Assembly (NCBI GenBank): GCA_000432515.1
Contig: HF996013.1
Location: 40,199-104,198, forward strand
Source of the DNA: Bacteroides sp. CAG:545
Lineage (GTDB): Bacteria; Bacteroidota; Bacteroidia; Bacteroidales; UBA932
DNA length: 64,000 bases
Reading direction: 5' to 3'
Shown: positions 33,708 to 42,640 of the stretch, in pieces
Layout: each line of letters opens with the position of its first letter
Numbering within the stretch: position 1 is the stretch's first letter
The notes under the pieces: model-generated
Database searches by the model: none
Seen by the model: only the letters and a program-made list of their open reading frames with translations
Told to the model about the DNA's origin: nothing
Made by a program: the position numbers and the translations under genes

Positions 33708-34111
33708 CAAAAGATAAAGAACTGGAAAATTTATTCGCTACCGCAATACAGGAGTTCAATGACAATGACCTTTTCACCGCCGACCTCTCGTCCAAGCTTG
33801 ACAAGGTGGAAATCCTCAAACATATCCAGCAGGAACAGAAACGCCGTTCCAATACCCGCCTTCTGGTAGCTTTCTTAGCCGGCGCACTGAGCGTCATCGT
33901 CGCCCTGCTTCTCCTGCCGATGCTTCCGACAGACATGGAAATCATCCGCAACCTCACCAGTCTCAGCGACATAGCCTTTTTCTCCCACAAAGTAAAAGTG
34001 CTTTCCTCCATTATCCTGTTCGTCCTGACATACAGCGTGGTCTTCAGCGCCTACTCCATCTACTCCACCCTGTCCGCCGACAAAACAGGAAAGCCGTCGA
34101 AGTATCTGTAA
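33704..34111 (+). CDS. Two-helix membrane protein, candidate anti-sigma factor
   Basis: The 135-residue protein has an N-terminal cytosolic region of about 50 residues (ELENLFATAIQEFNDNDLFT and a charged helix) and two membrane helices (LLVAFLAGALSVIVALLLLP and ILFVLTYSVVFSAYSIYS). The 4-bp overlap with the sigma gene and the cytosol-plus-membrane layout fit an anti-sigma partner. No ZAS or FecR domain is seen, so the role is inferred from position only. Confidence 0.6.
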   Translation: MTKDKELENLFATAIQEFNDNDLFTADLSSKLDKVEILKHIQQEQKRRSNTRLLVAFLAGALSVIVALLLLPMLPTDMEIIRNLTSLSDIAFFSHKVKVLSSIILFVLTYSVVFSAYSIYSTLSADKTGKPSKYL

Positions 34112-34237
34112 CGCACACAAATAAAACCGCAGACGAGGCATACACCTACGACTGGGCATTGAATCCGGCAGAAGTAAGCCACCTGCTGAGTGTTTGATTC
34201 CGCTCGCGGTACCGCTCGGAAACGCTTGCCCTCTCGT

Positions 34238-34399
34238 GGCGGGACGCGGCCACGGTCAAATTTATAACTCATTGATAATCAGATACCATTTAACCCCAAG
34301 CGTGGAATAGCAGCCGTTTTTTGGCCACGATTCCACGCTCCGTTTTATAAATCATTAAAAATCAACGCATTGCAAAACGAAGCGTGGCCGCGTCCCGCC
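34238..34399. repeat. 162-bp nested inverted-repeat element
   Basis: The outer arms are perfect 17-mers: GGCGGGACGCGGCCACG (34238-34254) and its reverse complement (34383-34399). Inside, AGCGTGGAAT (34299-34308) and ATTCCACGCT (34330-34339) form a second perfect stem. Two related direct repeats, TTTATAACTCATTGATAATCA and TTTATAAATCATTAAAAATCA, also occur. There is no ORF inside. It may be a MITE-like element, a strong structured RNA or an attachment-type site. It fills the gap between the sigma operon and the DUF1643 gene. Confidence 0.8.
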
Positions 34400-34413
34400 A
34401 ATTGAAATTTCAC

Positions 34414-34421
34414 TATATTTG
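34414..34421 (+). promoter_or_regulatory. Predicted -7 box for the DUF1643 gene
   Basis: TATATTTG matches TAnnTTTG, 15 bp beyond the right arm of the nested inverted repeat. Transcription would start near 34428, which rules out the frame's first ATG at 34419 and supports the ATG at 34446. Confidence 0.6.
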
Positions 34422-34445
34422 CAGAAGTGCAAAACTAAAATTACA

Positions 34446-35054
34446 ATGAGTACACCTCCTATTAAAATCAATGATAGCCTTTTCTGCCTTGCCAATGATT
34501 GGGAGAAAGGCGAACACCGTTATTCTCTTGAGTTATCCAAGACAGAGGATCCCAAGAACACGATTCTGGTCGTAGGGGTCAATCCTGGTGGAAAAACTGA
34601 CCCGGAGGAGAAATATATTGGCCGAACCATCCGCCGTGTGTGCGATTTGGTAATTGACAATGGAGAAGGAGACACCAAATATGATAGCGCACTTTTTGTA
34701 AACCTCACACCGAAAATTGCGATAACCCCATCTGGGTTAAAGGATTCCGAGAACCTACAAGACCTCCAGGAAGAGAATATCAAGAGAATCAAAGCCCTTA
34801 TACAAGGACGAAAAGGCCGCATAAGTAATGTTCTTTTCTGCTTCGGCAATTCGTTCAAATACGGCAAGGACAATGGTTCATTTACCAAAGTTATCGATAC
34901 CATAAAAGAGGAATTACCTCTACCAGAATCAAAGTATTGGTGTCTGGGGATAAGCAACAAGGGATATCCTATTCATCCTCTTGCGCATATAAAAGATATG
35001 ATGCTGACGGAATGTTCAATCAATCAGGATTTTACGTTTTCCATGAAAGATTAA
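34446..35054 (+). CDS. DUF1643 domain-containing protein
   Basis: The 202-residue protein (start at 34446, MSTPPIKINDS) has the DUF1643 core: ILVVGVNPGGKT, then RTIRRVCDLV and ALFVNLTPKIA, with FCFGNSF and IHPLAHIKD towards the end. The family occurs scattered in bacteria and phages and has no established function; its fold resembles uracil-DNA-glycosylase-type proteins. The gene is more AT-rich than the core genes around it and sits directly after the nested inverted repeat, so it may be horizontally acquired. Confidence 0.75.
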   Translation: MSTPPIKINDSLFCLANDWEKGEHRYSLELSKTEDPKNTILVVGVNPGGKTDPEEKYIGRTIRRVCDLVIDNGEGDTKYDSALFVNLTPKIAITPSGLKDSENLQDLQEENIKRIKALIQGRKGRISNVLFCFGNSFKYGKDNGSFTKVIDTIKEELPLPESKYWCLGISNKGYPIHPLAHIKDMMLTECSINQDFTFSMKD

Positions 35055-35070
35055 AGCATTATTCAAGGAG

Positions 35071-35235
35071 TTAAATCGGATTGCCGTCGTTTATCCAGTT
35101 CTGGTATGCCAAAGCTTCCTCCTTGGTTATTCCAAGATCCTCAGCGTAGGCATCATAGAACTTGAGTTTTTCACCGCTTCGTTGGTGGTCATACTTGAGC
35201 AAAATATCCATCAAGGATGGACTTTGCAAAATCAT
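35071..35235 (-). CDS. 54-residue uncharacterised protein coupled to the HD hydrolase
   Basis: A short minus-strand frame starts at the ATG at 35235, which overlaps the stop of the HD gene by 4 bp (ATGA). It encodes 54 residues beginning MILQSPSLMDILLKYDHQRS and ending NWINDGNPI. The acidic, helical sequence with the segment DAYAEDLGITKEEALAYQ looks like coding DNA. The overlap strongly suggests coupled translation with the HD protein. I know no family for it. It may be a partner or regulator of that enzyme. Confidence 0.7.
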   Translation of the reverse strand: MILQSPSLMDILLKYDHQRSGEKLKFYDAYAEDLGITKEEALAYQNWINDGNPI

Positions 35236-35705
35236 TGTTCATATCCCGCATTTTTAATCATTTCCAATGCCTTCTCGTGCTTGGCGTTTATGCGTTTTAG
35301 CTCTTTGATTTTGGCCGCGTCATTTGATGCGACGGCTGTTTCATAAGACACTTTGCCCCGCTGCAGATTGTGGTGGAGGTCATTAAGTTTGACATGGATT
35401 GCAGTGACATTGCCGGAAGCGATGATATTTTCCACGTACTCGAAATATCCAACTTTTTCCTTGTCATGAGTCAAAAGCGCCAATGCTGCAATCACCTCAT
35501 CTTCAACACCTTTGCTCTTCAAATCCTCAAGCGTCATTGAGGAATCCTCCACAACGTCATGCAGGAACCCAGCCTTGATCTCAGCATCAGAGTTCCCCAT
35601 AAGTCCGACTGCAAGCGGATGCAGAATCGCAGGATTGCCATCCAGGTCTTTCTGTCCAGCGTGCGCTTCAAGCGCAATTTTCAATGTTTCTTCAATTCTT
35701 GTCAT
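35232..35705 (-). CDS. HD domain hydrolase related to SpoT/Mesh1-type enzymes
   Basis: The frame opens at 35729, but MTRIEETLKIALEAHAGQ at 35705 is the typical start of this fold. The 157-residue protein has HPLAVGLM, the metal-binding LHDVVED motif and KLNDLHHNL, the pattern of the (p)ppGpp hydrolase domain of RelA/SpoT and of small alarmone hydrolases. No synthetase or TGS domain is present. It could hydrolyse alarmones or another nucleotide. It is translationally coupled to the 54-residue protein downstream. Confidence 0.78.
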   Translation of the reverse strand: MTRIEETLKIALEAHAGQKDLDGNPAILHPLAVGLMGNSDAEIKAGFLHDVVEDSSMTLEDLKSKGVEDEVIAALALLTHDKEKVGYFEYVENIIASGNVTAIHVKLNDLHHNLQRGKVSYETAVASNDAAKIKELKRINAKHEKALEMIKNAGYEQ

Positions 35706-35928
35706 AACAGTAACTATATGAGCTGCCATAAATGGACTGTGTGGTCACAAAACCCATCTTGCTGCCTCGCGCGCTGGCAGCCCATAAGGTTTGTTCCCGC
35801 TGCCGGTATGTTAATAAAAGGAATTTAATCGAAGAGGAGAACCCTCTTTCATCTTTTGCGAATATAGCAAACTTTTATCAAAGTACAAATTTTTTTTGCA
35901 GTCAATATTTATCAGATTAAGTCGTATT

Positions 35929-36594
35929 TCACCCTGGCAAGACGTTCCCGGACACGCCGAGGACCTGGAGGATTTTGGGAATCAGCATGGAATGGAGGTA
36001 CTCCTCTTCCATGTAGTGGGTTCCTTTGTAGGTCTGGTAACTGTCAGCGCCGAAATGTTTGGCCCATTTGGCGATATTGACGACACCGAAAGGCATATAG
36101 CGGTCTTCAGTTCCGAAGAACGCGAAGAAATAGTCCTTGCTGCCGGCAGACGGGGCACAGGACATTATGCGCTTGTGCATTCCACGGTAATGTGAAAGGA
36201 CTTTATGCGAAAAATCCAACGGCTGGCGGTTACCGGGAAGCGGCTTGAAAATAAGATGCATCAGCCACGACGCGCCCGGAATCCAGCTCGCAGCAGCCAT
36301 CCACGACGCCGCACCGACTGCCGGCGACACGAAAATATGAGGCACGCCGCGCTGCAGAATCGCATGAAGCGACCCCAAGGACTCCCCTATGACCAGATCA
36401 GGATGCAGTTCCTCGCGCCAGGAAGCAATCTGCTTTTCTGCGACCTCCGGGTCAATGTCATAAGTCCTTACGATTATGTCAATGTGGGTGTCCGGTGACT
36501 TCAGATATTCATTGATATGTTCCGACAGGATGGATGGTATGCGGCTGTCCTCACCACCGCCCATACCATGAAGATACATTACCGTGTATGTCAT
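35929..36594 (-). CDS. Small alpha/beta hydrolase (YqiA-like esterase)
   Basis: The 221-residue cytosolic protein has an N-terminal strand with oxyanion-type MYLHGMGGGEDSR, nucleophile GESLGSLHA near residue 72, Asp in FGTEDRYMPFG and His in KGTHYMEEE. The short size and motifs match YqiA/esterase-like hydrolases; the substrate is unknown. It starts 8 bp after the stop of the metallophosphoesterase gene, so the two are one operon. Confidence 0.75.
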   Translation of the reverse strand: MTYTVMYLHGMGGGEDSRIPSILSEHINEYLKSPDTHIDIIVRTYDIDPEVAEKQIASWREELHPDLVIGESLGSLHAILQRGVPHIFVSPAVGAASWMAAASWIPGASWLMHLIFKPLPGNRQPLDFSHKVLSHYRGMHKRIMSCAPSAGSKDYFFAFFGTEDRYMPFGVVNIAKWAKHFGADSYQTYKGTHYMEEEYLHSMLIPKILQVLGVSGNVLPG

Positions 36595-36602
36595 GCTGTG
36601 TC

Positions 36603-37778
36603 TTACTTCGTGATGGTAATCGACGTGTTGGTCTTGCCGCTAATAGTGATATTGATTTTCCCATCGGCAATTTCCACAAGCGCGACACTGTTGTTGTCAT
36701 TGACAAGATTCGGGAAATCCATCCCCTCACACGGTTCCAGATACATATATTTGTGAGTATGACCTGACAGCAGCAGATCCACTCCGGCGTTGTTCAGGAG
36801 AGGCATCAATGTCTTTCTCAGATGAAGGTCTCCATGCCATGAAGTGGTCATCGGCGGGATGTGCAATGCCGCTATGCGCATCTTGCATGGAGCGCTGTCC
36901 GCCAGCTTCTTCTCGAGCCAGCGAGCCTCGCTCTCACGGTACCTGTCATAATCAGCGATTCCGCTATACTCGAAGTCCGTGTCAGGCTTGTCCTCACCGC
37001 AGTCAAGAATCAGGAAATTGACTCCTCCCACATTGAAATCAAAATAGAAATGTCCCGTCGAAGTCGGGAAATACCTGTGAAGCTGATCTGCATAAGCCCC
37101 TCTGGTCTCGTGATTTCCGCGAGTATAGACCATCGGCACTGATTTCGCGAAAGCCTCGCAGCAGGCATCCAAATAGCTCGAGAATATCTGCGCGTCACTC
37201 TCCACCGTAGAAAGCATATCACCGTTCAGAAGAACAAAGTCGATCTTTGACAGATCCACACCTTCACAATACTTCTTGATCAGTTCGGGACGCTCGTGCA
37301 CATCATTCATCATGATGAACCTGACGCTCTCGGCCTCAGGATCAAATGTACGGAAATGCGTAGGCCCGTTATAATTCGCACTTGATGCTGTAGTCCTGCC
37401 GAAAACCATCTTGCCATACTCTCCGAATGAGACCGTCTCCTTGGAATATATGCGATAGAAATACTCAGTTCCAGGCTTCAGTCCTTCAAGTCTGACACAA
37501 TGCAGAGTGTCCAGTGTCCGTCTTCTGCCGTCCTGAGTGTCATATACCTTCGGATGTGACTCGCTATAGAAAGTATCACCGGCCTTCTCGTCATATTCCA
37601 CCCAAGCCATAGCAGGCTTGTCGGTTTTCCACATGATGGTCACGCCCGTATCGGACATATCTGTCAGCCATGGACCATGGGTAACCTTGATTTGAGCCGT
37701 CAATGTCATAGGCAGCGCCAGCATCACGGCAAGCACAACTGCACATTTTCCAAAAAATTTCATAAGATTATAGTTCAT
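36603..37778 (-). CDS. Exported metallophosphoesterase (purple-acid-phosphatase-like)
   Basis: The 391-residue protein has a signal peptide (CAVVLAVMLALPMTLTA), a fibronectin-like N-terminal domain (about 30-125, VTIMWKTDKPAMAWVEYDEK) and a calcineurin-type catalytic domain. The metal-binding motifs are NDVHERPE, NGDML, RGNHETRG and LSGHTHKYMYL. The first motif is N-D-V-H, where the usual form is D-x-H. The layout resembles purple acid phosphatases. It is probably a periplasmic phosphatase supplying phosphate or acting on phosphorylated substrates. Confidence 0.82.
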   Translation of the reverse strand: MNYNLMKFFGKCAVVLAVMLALPMTLTAQIKVTHGPWLTDMSDTGVTIMWKTDKPAMAWVEYDEKAGDTFYSESHPKVYDTQDGRRRTLDTLHCVRLEGLKPGTEYFYRIYSKETVSFGEYGKMVFGRTTASSANYNGPTHFRTFDPEAESVRFIMMNDVHERPELIKKYCEGVDLSKIDFVLLNGDMLSTVESDAQIFSSYLDACCEAFAKSVPMVYTRGNHETRGAYADQLHRYFPTSTGHFYFDFNVGGVNFLILDCGEDKPDTDFEYSGIADYDRYRESEARWLEKKLADSAPCKMRIAALHIPPMTTSWHGDLHLRKTLMPLLNNAGVDLLLSGHTHKYMYLEPCEGMDFPNLVNDNNSVALVEIADGKINITISGKTNTSITITK

Positions 37779-37925
37779 TTTGTCATTAATGAGAGCATTA
37801 GCCTAACAAAGTTAGGATGAATAATTGAATGTACAAACAATATATTTTTGCATTGCTCGCAATAATTTGCGATTTTTGTCAGGTTATAGCCATAATGTCG
37901 GCTATGATATTGATGATTATAGTAT

Positions 37926-39119
37926 ATGATTAGAAAACTCAGTGCGGACACCTTCTATATAGGTGCAGACGACAAGAACTTGGATTTGTTTGAAAGTCAG
38001 TACATTGTACCGGACGGAATATCCTACAACTCTTACGTTGTCATTGACGAAAAGGTCGCAATCCTCGACACCATAGACGAAAGGAAGGCGGACGAATGGG
38101 AGCAGAATCTTTCTGAAGCACTTGGGGAAAGAGTTCCGGACTACCTGGTGGTTCACCATCTGGAGCCCGACCATTCGGCATTGATTGCCCGCGTGATGGA
38201 AAAATTCCCGTCCGTCACCATCGTGGCGAGCGCCAGGGCAATCCAGATGATACCGCAGTTTTTCGAAGGCATTGACCTGACAGGCAGGACATTGACAGTC
38301 AAGGAAGGAGATATTCTGGACCTCGGCCATCACAAACTCAGATTCTTCGGGGCGCCTATGGTGCATTGGCCGGAAGTGATGGTGTCATTGGACGAAAGCG
38401 AGGGCGTTCTGTACAGTGCAGATGCGTTCGGCAAGTTCGGGACACTTGACAAATGCGGATTCTACGGCAGAGACGACGCCGACTGGTCGAGCGAAGCGAG
38501 AAGATATTACTTCAACATTGTCGGAAAATATGGCGGACCGGTGCAGACCCTGCTCGGCAAACTGAAAGGACTGGACATCCGTTCCATCAGACCTTTACAT
38601 GGCCCGATTCTCGAAGACAACTTGGGTGAATACCTGAGCCTTTACGACACTTGGAGCAAATACGAACCGGAAACAGAGGGCGTATTCATCGCGGCAGCTT
38701 CCATTCACGGCGGAACACTCAAGGCCGCCGAAAAGCTCGCGGAAATGCTGCGCGGAAAGGGTGTCGGAAAAGTTGTGGTGAGCGACCTGTGCCGCAGCGA
38801 CATCGCTGAAAATGTGGAAGATGCGTTCAGATACTCGTCAATGATAGTGGCAGCAAGCTCCTACGACGGAGGCCTGTTCACGCCTATGTACGATTTCCTC
38901 CACAGACTTCAGATAAAAGGATATACCAAAAGGAATGTCGGAATCCTCGAAAACGGCTCGTGGGCACCTTGTGCAGGCAGAATCATGAAAGAGATGCTTT
39001 CACAGATGAAGGAAATCAACATTGTCGAGCCTATGGTCACCATCAGAAGCCGCATGAAATCATCCGATCTTCCAGCAATGGAAACCCTGGCAACAGAAAT
39101 CAAATTATTAAACAAATAA
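37926..39119 (+). CDS. FprA family flavodiiron protein
   Basis: The 397-residue protein joins an N-terminal metallo-beta-lactamase-like diiron domain (HHLEPDHS near residue 77, then DADWSSEARRYY) to a C-terminal flavodoxin domain (VFIAAASIHGGTLKAAEKL). Such proteins reduce oxygen to water or NO to N2O in the cytoplasm of anaerobes, taking electrons from rubredoxin. Rubrerythrin (41.2 kb) in the same window fits an oxygen-defence set, although it is not in the same operon. Confidence 0.93.
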   Translation: MIRKLSADTFYIGADDKNLDLFESQYIVPDGISYNSYVVIDEKVAILDTIDERKADEWEQNLSEALGERVPDYLVVHHLEPDHSALIARVMEKFPSVTIVASARAIQMIPQFFEGIDLTGRTLTVKEGDILDLGHHKLRFFGAPMVHWPEVMVSLDESEGVLYSADAFGKFGTLDKCGFYGRDDADWSSEARRYYFNIVGKYGGPVQTLLGKLKGLDIRSIRPLHGPILEDNLGEYLSLYDTWSKYEPETEGVFIAAASIHGGTLKAAEKLAEMLRGKGVGKVVVSDLCRSDIAENVEDAFRYSSMIVAASSYDGGLFTPMYDFLHRLQIKGYTKRNVGILENGSWAPCAGRIMKEMLSQMKEINIVEPMVTIRSRMKSSDLPAMETLATEIKLLNK

Positions 39120-39124
39120 CAGAA

Positions 39125-40321
39125 ATGAAAAGAAACCTGACTACTTTCATCATCGCACTGTGCATACCGGCTCTTATGGTCGCACAGTCTTCAAATGGGC
39201 AGAAGCCTGTTGAATATCAGTTCACGACAGTGAAGGCCAACCCTGTCACACCGATCAAGAACCAGTATCGTTCAGGCACTTGCTGGTGCTTCTCCACACT
39301 CAGTTTCCTCGAGTCAGAAGCCATCAGAATCAACAATATCAAGGACAGCACGCTTTTCCCGGATTTCTCTGAAATGTTCGTGGTGAGCCACTCCTATCAG
39401 GACCGCGCAGAGAAATATGTCAGACTGGACGGCAAACTTAACTTCGGCGCAGGTAGCGAGGCAGGCGATGTCCTTCACATAGTTAGAGACTACGGTCTGG
39501 TTCCGCAGGAAGTACAGCAGGGAACCAACTACGGCACAGAACTTCCGGTTCACGGCGAGCTTGATGCAGTTGCTGCAGCATACGTAGATGCCATTGCAAA
39601 GAATCCTAACAGAGTACTGTCCACAGCGTGGAAAAAAGGATTCAAAGGCATTATGGACGCATATCTCGGAGAGTGCCCTACAGAGTTCACATACAATGGA
39701 AAGAGCTATACGCCGGCGTCTTACCGCGATTCATATAAGATCAATGCAGACGATTACGTATCGCTTACATCATTCACCCACCATCCGTTCTACCAGAAAT
39801 TCGCGCTTGAAATCAGCGACAACTGGCGTTGGGACCAGGACTGGAACGTTCCTGTAGATGAGCTGATCGAGGCGCTCGACTATGCTCTTGAACATGGCTA
39901 TACTGCATTCTGGGGCACAGACGTAAGCGAAAAGGGCTTCACCCGTGACGGACTCGGAATACTCTATAAAGAAGAGACCAAGAAGACTTCAGGTTCCGAC
40001 CAGGAGCGCTGGGTAGGCAAGAGTGCAGAGAAAAACGATGAGCCACAGGCTCCGGAAGAGGTGGAAGTGACACAGGAATACCGCCAGAACGGTTATGACA
40101 ACAAGACATTGACCGACGACCACGGAATGCACATCTACGGTATCGCCAAAGACCAGTTCGGCAAGAAATACTACATAGTGAAGAACTCTTGGGGTTCTGC
40201 CGGCAAGTACAATGGAATCTGGTACGTGACCGAGGCTTATGTCAAAGGCAAGACAATGGACATCGTCCTGCACAAGGACGCGCTTCCTAAGTCATTGGCC
40301 AAGAAACTCGGCATTAAATAA
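39125..40321 (+). CDS. Exported C1 family (papain-like) peptidase
   Basis: The ATG at 39125 (MKRNLTTFIIALCIPALMVAQ) gives a signal peptide and a 398-residue product; the longer upstream frame overlaps the flavodiiron gene and is not real. The catalytic Cys lies in RSGTCWCFSTLSF, His in DDHGMHIYGIA and Asn in VKNSWGSAGKYN. This is the C1B bleomycin-hydrolase/aminopeptidase C type found in gut Bacteroidales, here with an export signal. It lies 5 bp from the flavodiiron stop and 6 bp from pssA, so the three are probably cotranscribed. Confidence 0.9.
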   Translation: MKRNLTTFIIALCIPALMVAQSSNGQKPVEYQFTTVKANPVTPIKNQYRSGTCWCFSTLSFLESEAIRINNIKDSTLFPDFSEMFVVSHSYQDRAEKYVRLDGKLNFGAGSEAGDVLHIVRDYGLVPQEVQQGTNYGTELPVHGELDAVAAAYVDAIAKNPNRVLSTAWKKGFKGIMDAYLGECPTEFTYNGKSYTPASYRDSYKINADDYVSLTSFTHHPFYQKFALEISDNWRWDQDWNVPVDELIEALDYALEHGYTAFWGTDVSEKGFTRDGLGILYKEETKKTSGSDQERWVGKSAEKNDEPQAPEEVEVTQEYRQNGYDNKTLTDDHGMHIYGIAKDQFGKKYYIVKNSWGSAGKYNGIWYVTEAYVKGKTMDIVLHKDALPKSLAKKLGIK

Positions 40322-40327
40322 TCCAAC

Positions 40328-41074
40328 ATGCGGATAGTCAAGCACATACCGAATACTATCACCTCAATGAACCTGATTTCAGGCACTCTTGGGGTGATTT
40401 TCACCTTGCAGGGGCATATTGAAATAGCGTTTCCGCTTATGCTGCTGGCCGCCGTCTTCGACTTCTTCGACGGATTTGCGGCAAGACTGCTCAAGGCATA
40501 TTCTGAAATAGGAAAGGAGCTGGATTCGCTGGCTGACATGGTAAGTTTCGGAGTCCTCCCTTCCATAATGATGTATGAGACAATGTCCGACACATGCGAG
40601 GTAGGCACACTGTATTTCGCACGCTACATTCCATTGGTCATGGCAGCGTTCTCAGCCCTGAGACTCGCCAAGTTCAATCTGGATGAACGCCAGCACGGCA
40701 GTTTCATCGGTCTGCCTACGCCTGCAGCAGCTATGATTTGCGGCTCATTGGCCTATTTCGTGTCACTTACGCCGGATTCATGGCTGGGCGGCATCTGCGG
40801 AACATGGTATTTCATCCCGGCATTGTCCATCCTGCTTGCGGCATTGCTGATAAGCGAAATTCCGATGTTCGCAATGAAATTCGGCAAAGGTCTGGAGGCT
40901 GACTGCAAAACGAAAATCCTGAGAACCGGTTTCCTGTCCGGCGCTGTCTGCATAGTTGTTGCAGTAGCGACAGCAGGTGCAAACTGGTCTCTCATCGTCC
41001 TGCTGACATTCCTTTATTATATAGCGCTTAATCTGGTTACATCATTGGCAGGAAAATGCAGACAATGCAAATAA
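40328..41074 (+). CDS. pssA: CDP-diacylglycerol-serine O-phosphatidyltransferase
   Basis: The 248-residue membrane enzyme has the CDP-alcohol phosphotransferase motif DGFAARLLKAYSEIGKELDS, followed by Asp in SLADMVSFG, and about seven hydrophobic helices. It makes phosphatidylserine, the precursor of phosphatidylethanolamine, at the inner membrane. The last gene of the flavodiiron-peptidase-pssA run, followed by a terminator. Confidence 0.93.
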   Translation: MRIVKHIPNTITSMNLISGTLGVIFTLQGHIEIAFPLMLLAAVFDFFDGFAARLLKAYSEIGKELDSLADMVSFGVLPSIMMYETMSDTCEVGTLYFARYIPLVMAAFSALRLAKFNLDERQHGSFIGLPTPAAAMICGSLAYFVSLTPDSWLGGICGTWYFIPALSILLAALLISEIPMFAMKFGKGLEADCKTKILRTGFLSGAVCIVVAVATAGANWSLIVLLTFLYYIALNLVTSLAGKCRQCK

Positions 41075-41101
41075 TACATTGACCTGCAAACATATAGAAA
41101 T

Positions 41102-41135
41102 AACGGAGCTGCCTGTCGAGGCAACTCCGTTTTTC
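41102..41135 (+). terminator. Rho-independent terminator after pssA
   Basis: AACGGAG-C-TGCC pairs with GGCA-A-CTCCGTT around TGTCGA and runs into a TTTTTC tract. The stem has a preceding A-poor side, so it acts on the plus strand. Confidence 0.85.
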
Positions 41136-41157
41136 TTTGCCATATTGTCAGGAAATC

Positions 41158-41700
41158 CTAATAATTGTCCGCTTTTATCTGGAAATAGCTCTTCGCATGC
41201 TTGCAGACCGGGCATACTTCAGGAGCCTTCTTGCCGATAACGATATGACCGCAGTTGGTGCACTCCCAAATCATATCTTCGTCACGTGAGAATACCAGTC
41301 CGCCCTTTATATTTTCCAGAAGCACACGATATCTCTCCTCATGTGTCTTCTCGATGGCAGCCACCTTCTCGAAAAGAAAGGCAATGTCGTCGAAGCCCTC
41401 TTCCTTTGCGGTCTTGGCGAAACCCGCATACATATCCGTCCACTCGTAGTTCTCGCCTGCCGCAGCGTCTGCAAGATTCGTTACGGTATCAGGAACCTCG
41501 CCGCCATGAAGGTACTTGAACCAGATCTTGGCATGCTCCTTCTCGTTGCGCGCCGTCTCTTCGAACAGTTTGCCAATCTGGACATAACCGTCTTTAATAG
41601 CCTTGGAGGCATAATAAAGATACTTTGTGTGAGCCTGAGATTCTCCGGCAAATGCAGTCATGAGGTTCTGCTCAGTCTGCGATCCTTTTAATTCAGCCAT
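41158..41700 (-). CDS. rbr: Rubrerythrin
   Basis: The 180-residue protein has an N-terminal four-helix diiron domain ([50 protein letters not shown] supplying Glu/His ligands) and a C-terminal rubredoxin-like centre with [10 protein letters not shown] and [11 protein letters not shown]. Rubrerythrins reduce hydrogen peroxide in the cytoplasm of anaerobes with electrons from rubredoxin or similar donors. The order of domains and length are classical. It is transcribed alone, divergent from the GH25 gene. Confidence 0.95.
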   Translation of the reverse strand: MAELKGSQTEQNLMTAFAGESQAHTKYLYYASKAIKDGYVQIGKLFEETARNEKEHAKIWFKYLHGGEVPDTVTNLADAAAGENYEWTDMYAGFAKTAKEEGFDDIAFLFEKVAAIEKTHEERYRVLLENIKGGLVFSRDEDMIWECTNCGHIVIGKKAPEVCPVCKHAKSYFQIKADNY

Positions 41701-41782
41701 ATTATATACTGTTTAAGTCTCATATTTTAACACTTCAAAGTTATGCAATTTTTAACTATTTTTGCAATAATGGAGCACAAAT

Positions 41783-42640
41783 ATGAACAAAGTAAACCGA
41801 AGTGTCGTAAAACATAAAAGTTCCAAGTCAAGCAGCGGCAAGAAGCGCAACGGGACAAGACGCAGGAAAAAAGACAACAGAAAAGAACTCAGCCTGTGGA
41901 TAGCAGGCGCTGTAGTGGCGGTCCTGACAATCATCACATTGCTATTCAGATGGGAAGACAGCTCCCGTGAGACCGGCGCGAAGGTTCCCCAGCGCGGAGC
42001 CACATTCGCCGTGGACTTGTCACATCACAACTCCGGAAAGATCGTCTGGGACTCGCTTCGGGTAATGATAGACCGCAGGGGAAATACCACCAAGTCTGTC
42101 AATGACGCCCAGGACATAGTCCCCGTCACTTATGTAATTCTGAAGGCAAGCGAAGGCAATTCACTGAAAGACAAGAAGTTCAAGAAGAACTGGAAAGCCG
42201 CCGGAGAGGCCGGATACGGCCGGGGCGCATACCATTTCTTCAGGACGTCCAAAGATCCGGTAATCCAGGCGAAGAACTATATAAAAACCGTAGGCGAGCT
42301 GTCATTCAGTGACCTGCCGCCGATTCTCGACATTGAAACCACACATAAAGGCTATTCCAAGATTGCCCTTAACAATGATGTCCTGACCTGGCTGGAAATC
42401 GTGGAAAAGCATTATGCCCGCAAGCCGATCATCTACTCATCAGAGGCTTACATGAGAGACATACTGAGTGAAAAGATAACTTCTTCCTATCCTCTATGGG
42501 TGGCCAGATATCGGGAAGAGAGGCCCGACCGGGAAGGCTGGGCGATGTGGCAATTCTCCGACAGAGCTCTCGTCTATGGCATTGACGGCCCTGTGGATCT
42601 CAACATTGTCAGCAAGAAACTGTCTGACAAAAGATTCTAG
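41783..42640 (+). CDS. GH25 family lysozyme (muramidase), membrane-anchored
   Basis: The 285-residue protein has a strongly basic N-terminal tail (about 35 residues of Lys/Arg/Ser), one membrane helix (LWIAGAVVAVLTIITLLF) and a GH25 domain (about 70-280). The catalytic DxE appears in LPPILDIETT, and the start of the barrel is GATFAVDLSHHNSGKIVW. GH25 enzymes cut the glycan strands of peptidoglycan between MurNAc and GlcNAc. The last 4 bp overlap the convergent sdaA gene. Confidence 0.85.
   Translation: MNKVNRSVVKHKSSKSSSGKKRNGTRRRKKDNRKELSLWIAGAVVAVLTIITLLFRWEDSSRETGAKVPQRGATFAVDLSHHNSGKIVWDSLRVMIDRRGNTTKSVNDAQDIVPVTYVILKASEGNSLKDKKFKKNWKAAGEAGYGRGAYHFFRTSKDPVIQAKNYIKTVGELSFSDLPPILDIETTHKGYSKIALNNDVLTWLEIVEKHYARKPIIYSSEAYMRDILSEKITSSYPLWVARYREERPDREGWAMWQFSDRALVYGIDGPVDLNIVSKKLSDKRF

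Noticed and set aside
34414..34445. Start of the DUF1643 protein at 34419
   Set aside because: It would lie within the predicted -7 box, before the transcription start; the ATG at 34446 is used instead.
38960..39124. Extended start for the C1 peptidase inside the flavodiiron gene
   Set aside because: The extension overlaps the flavodiiron gene and would bury the signal peptide that begins at 39125.
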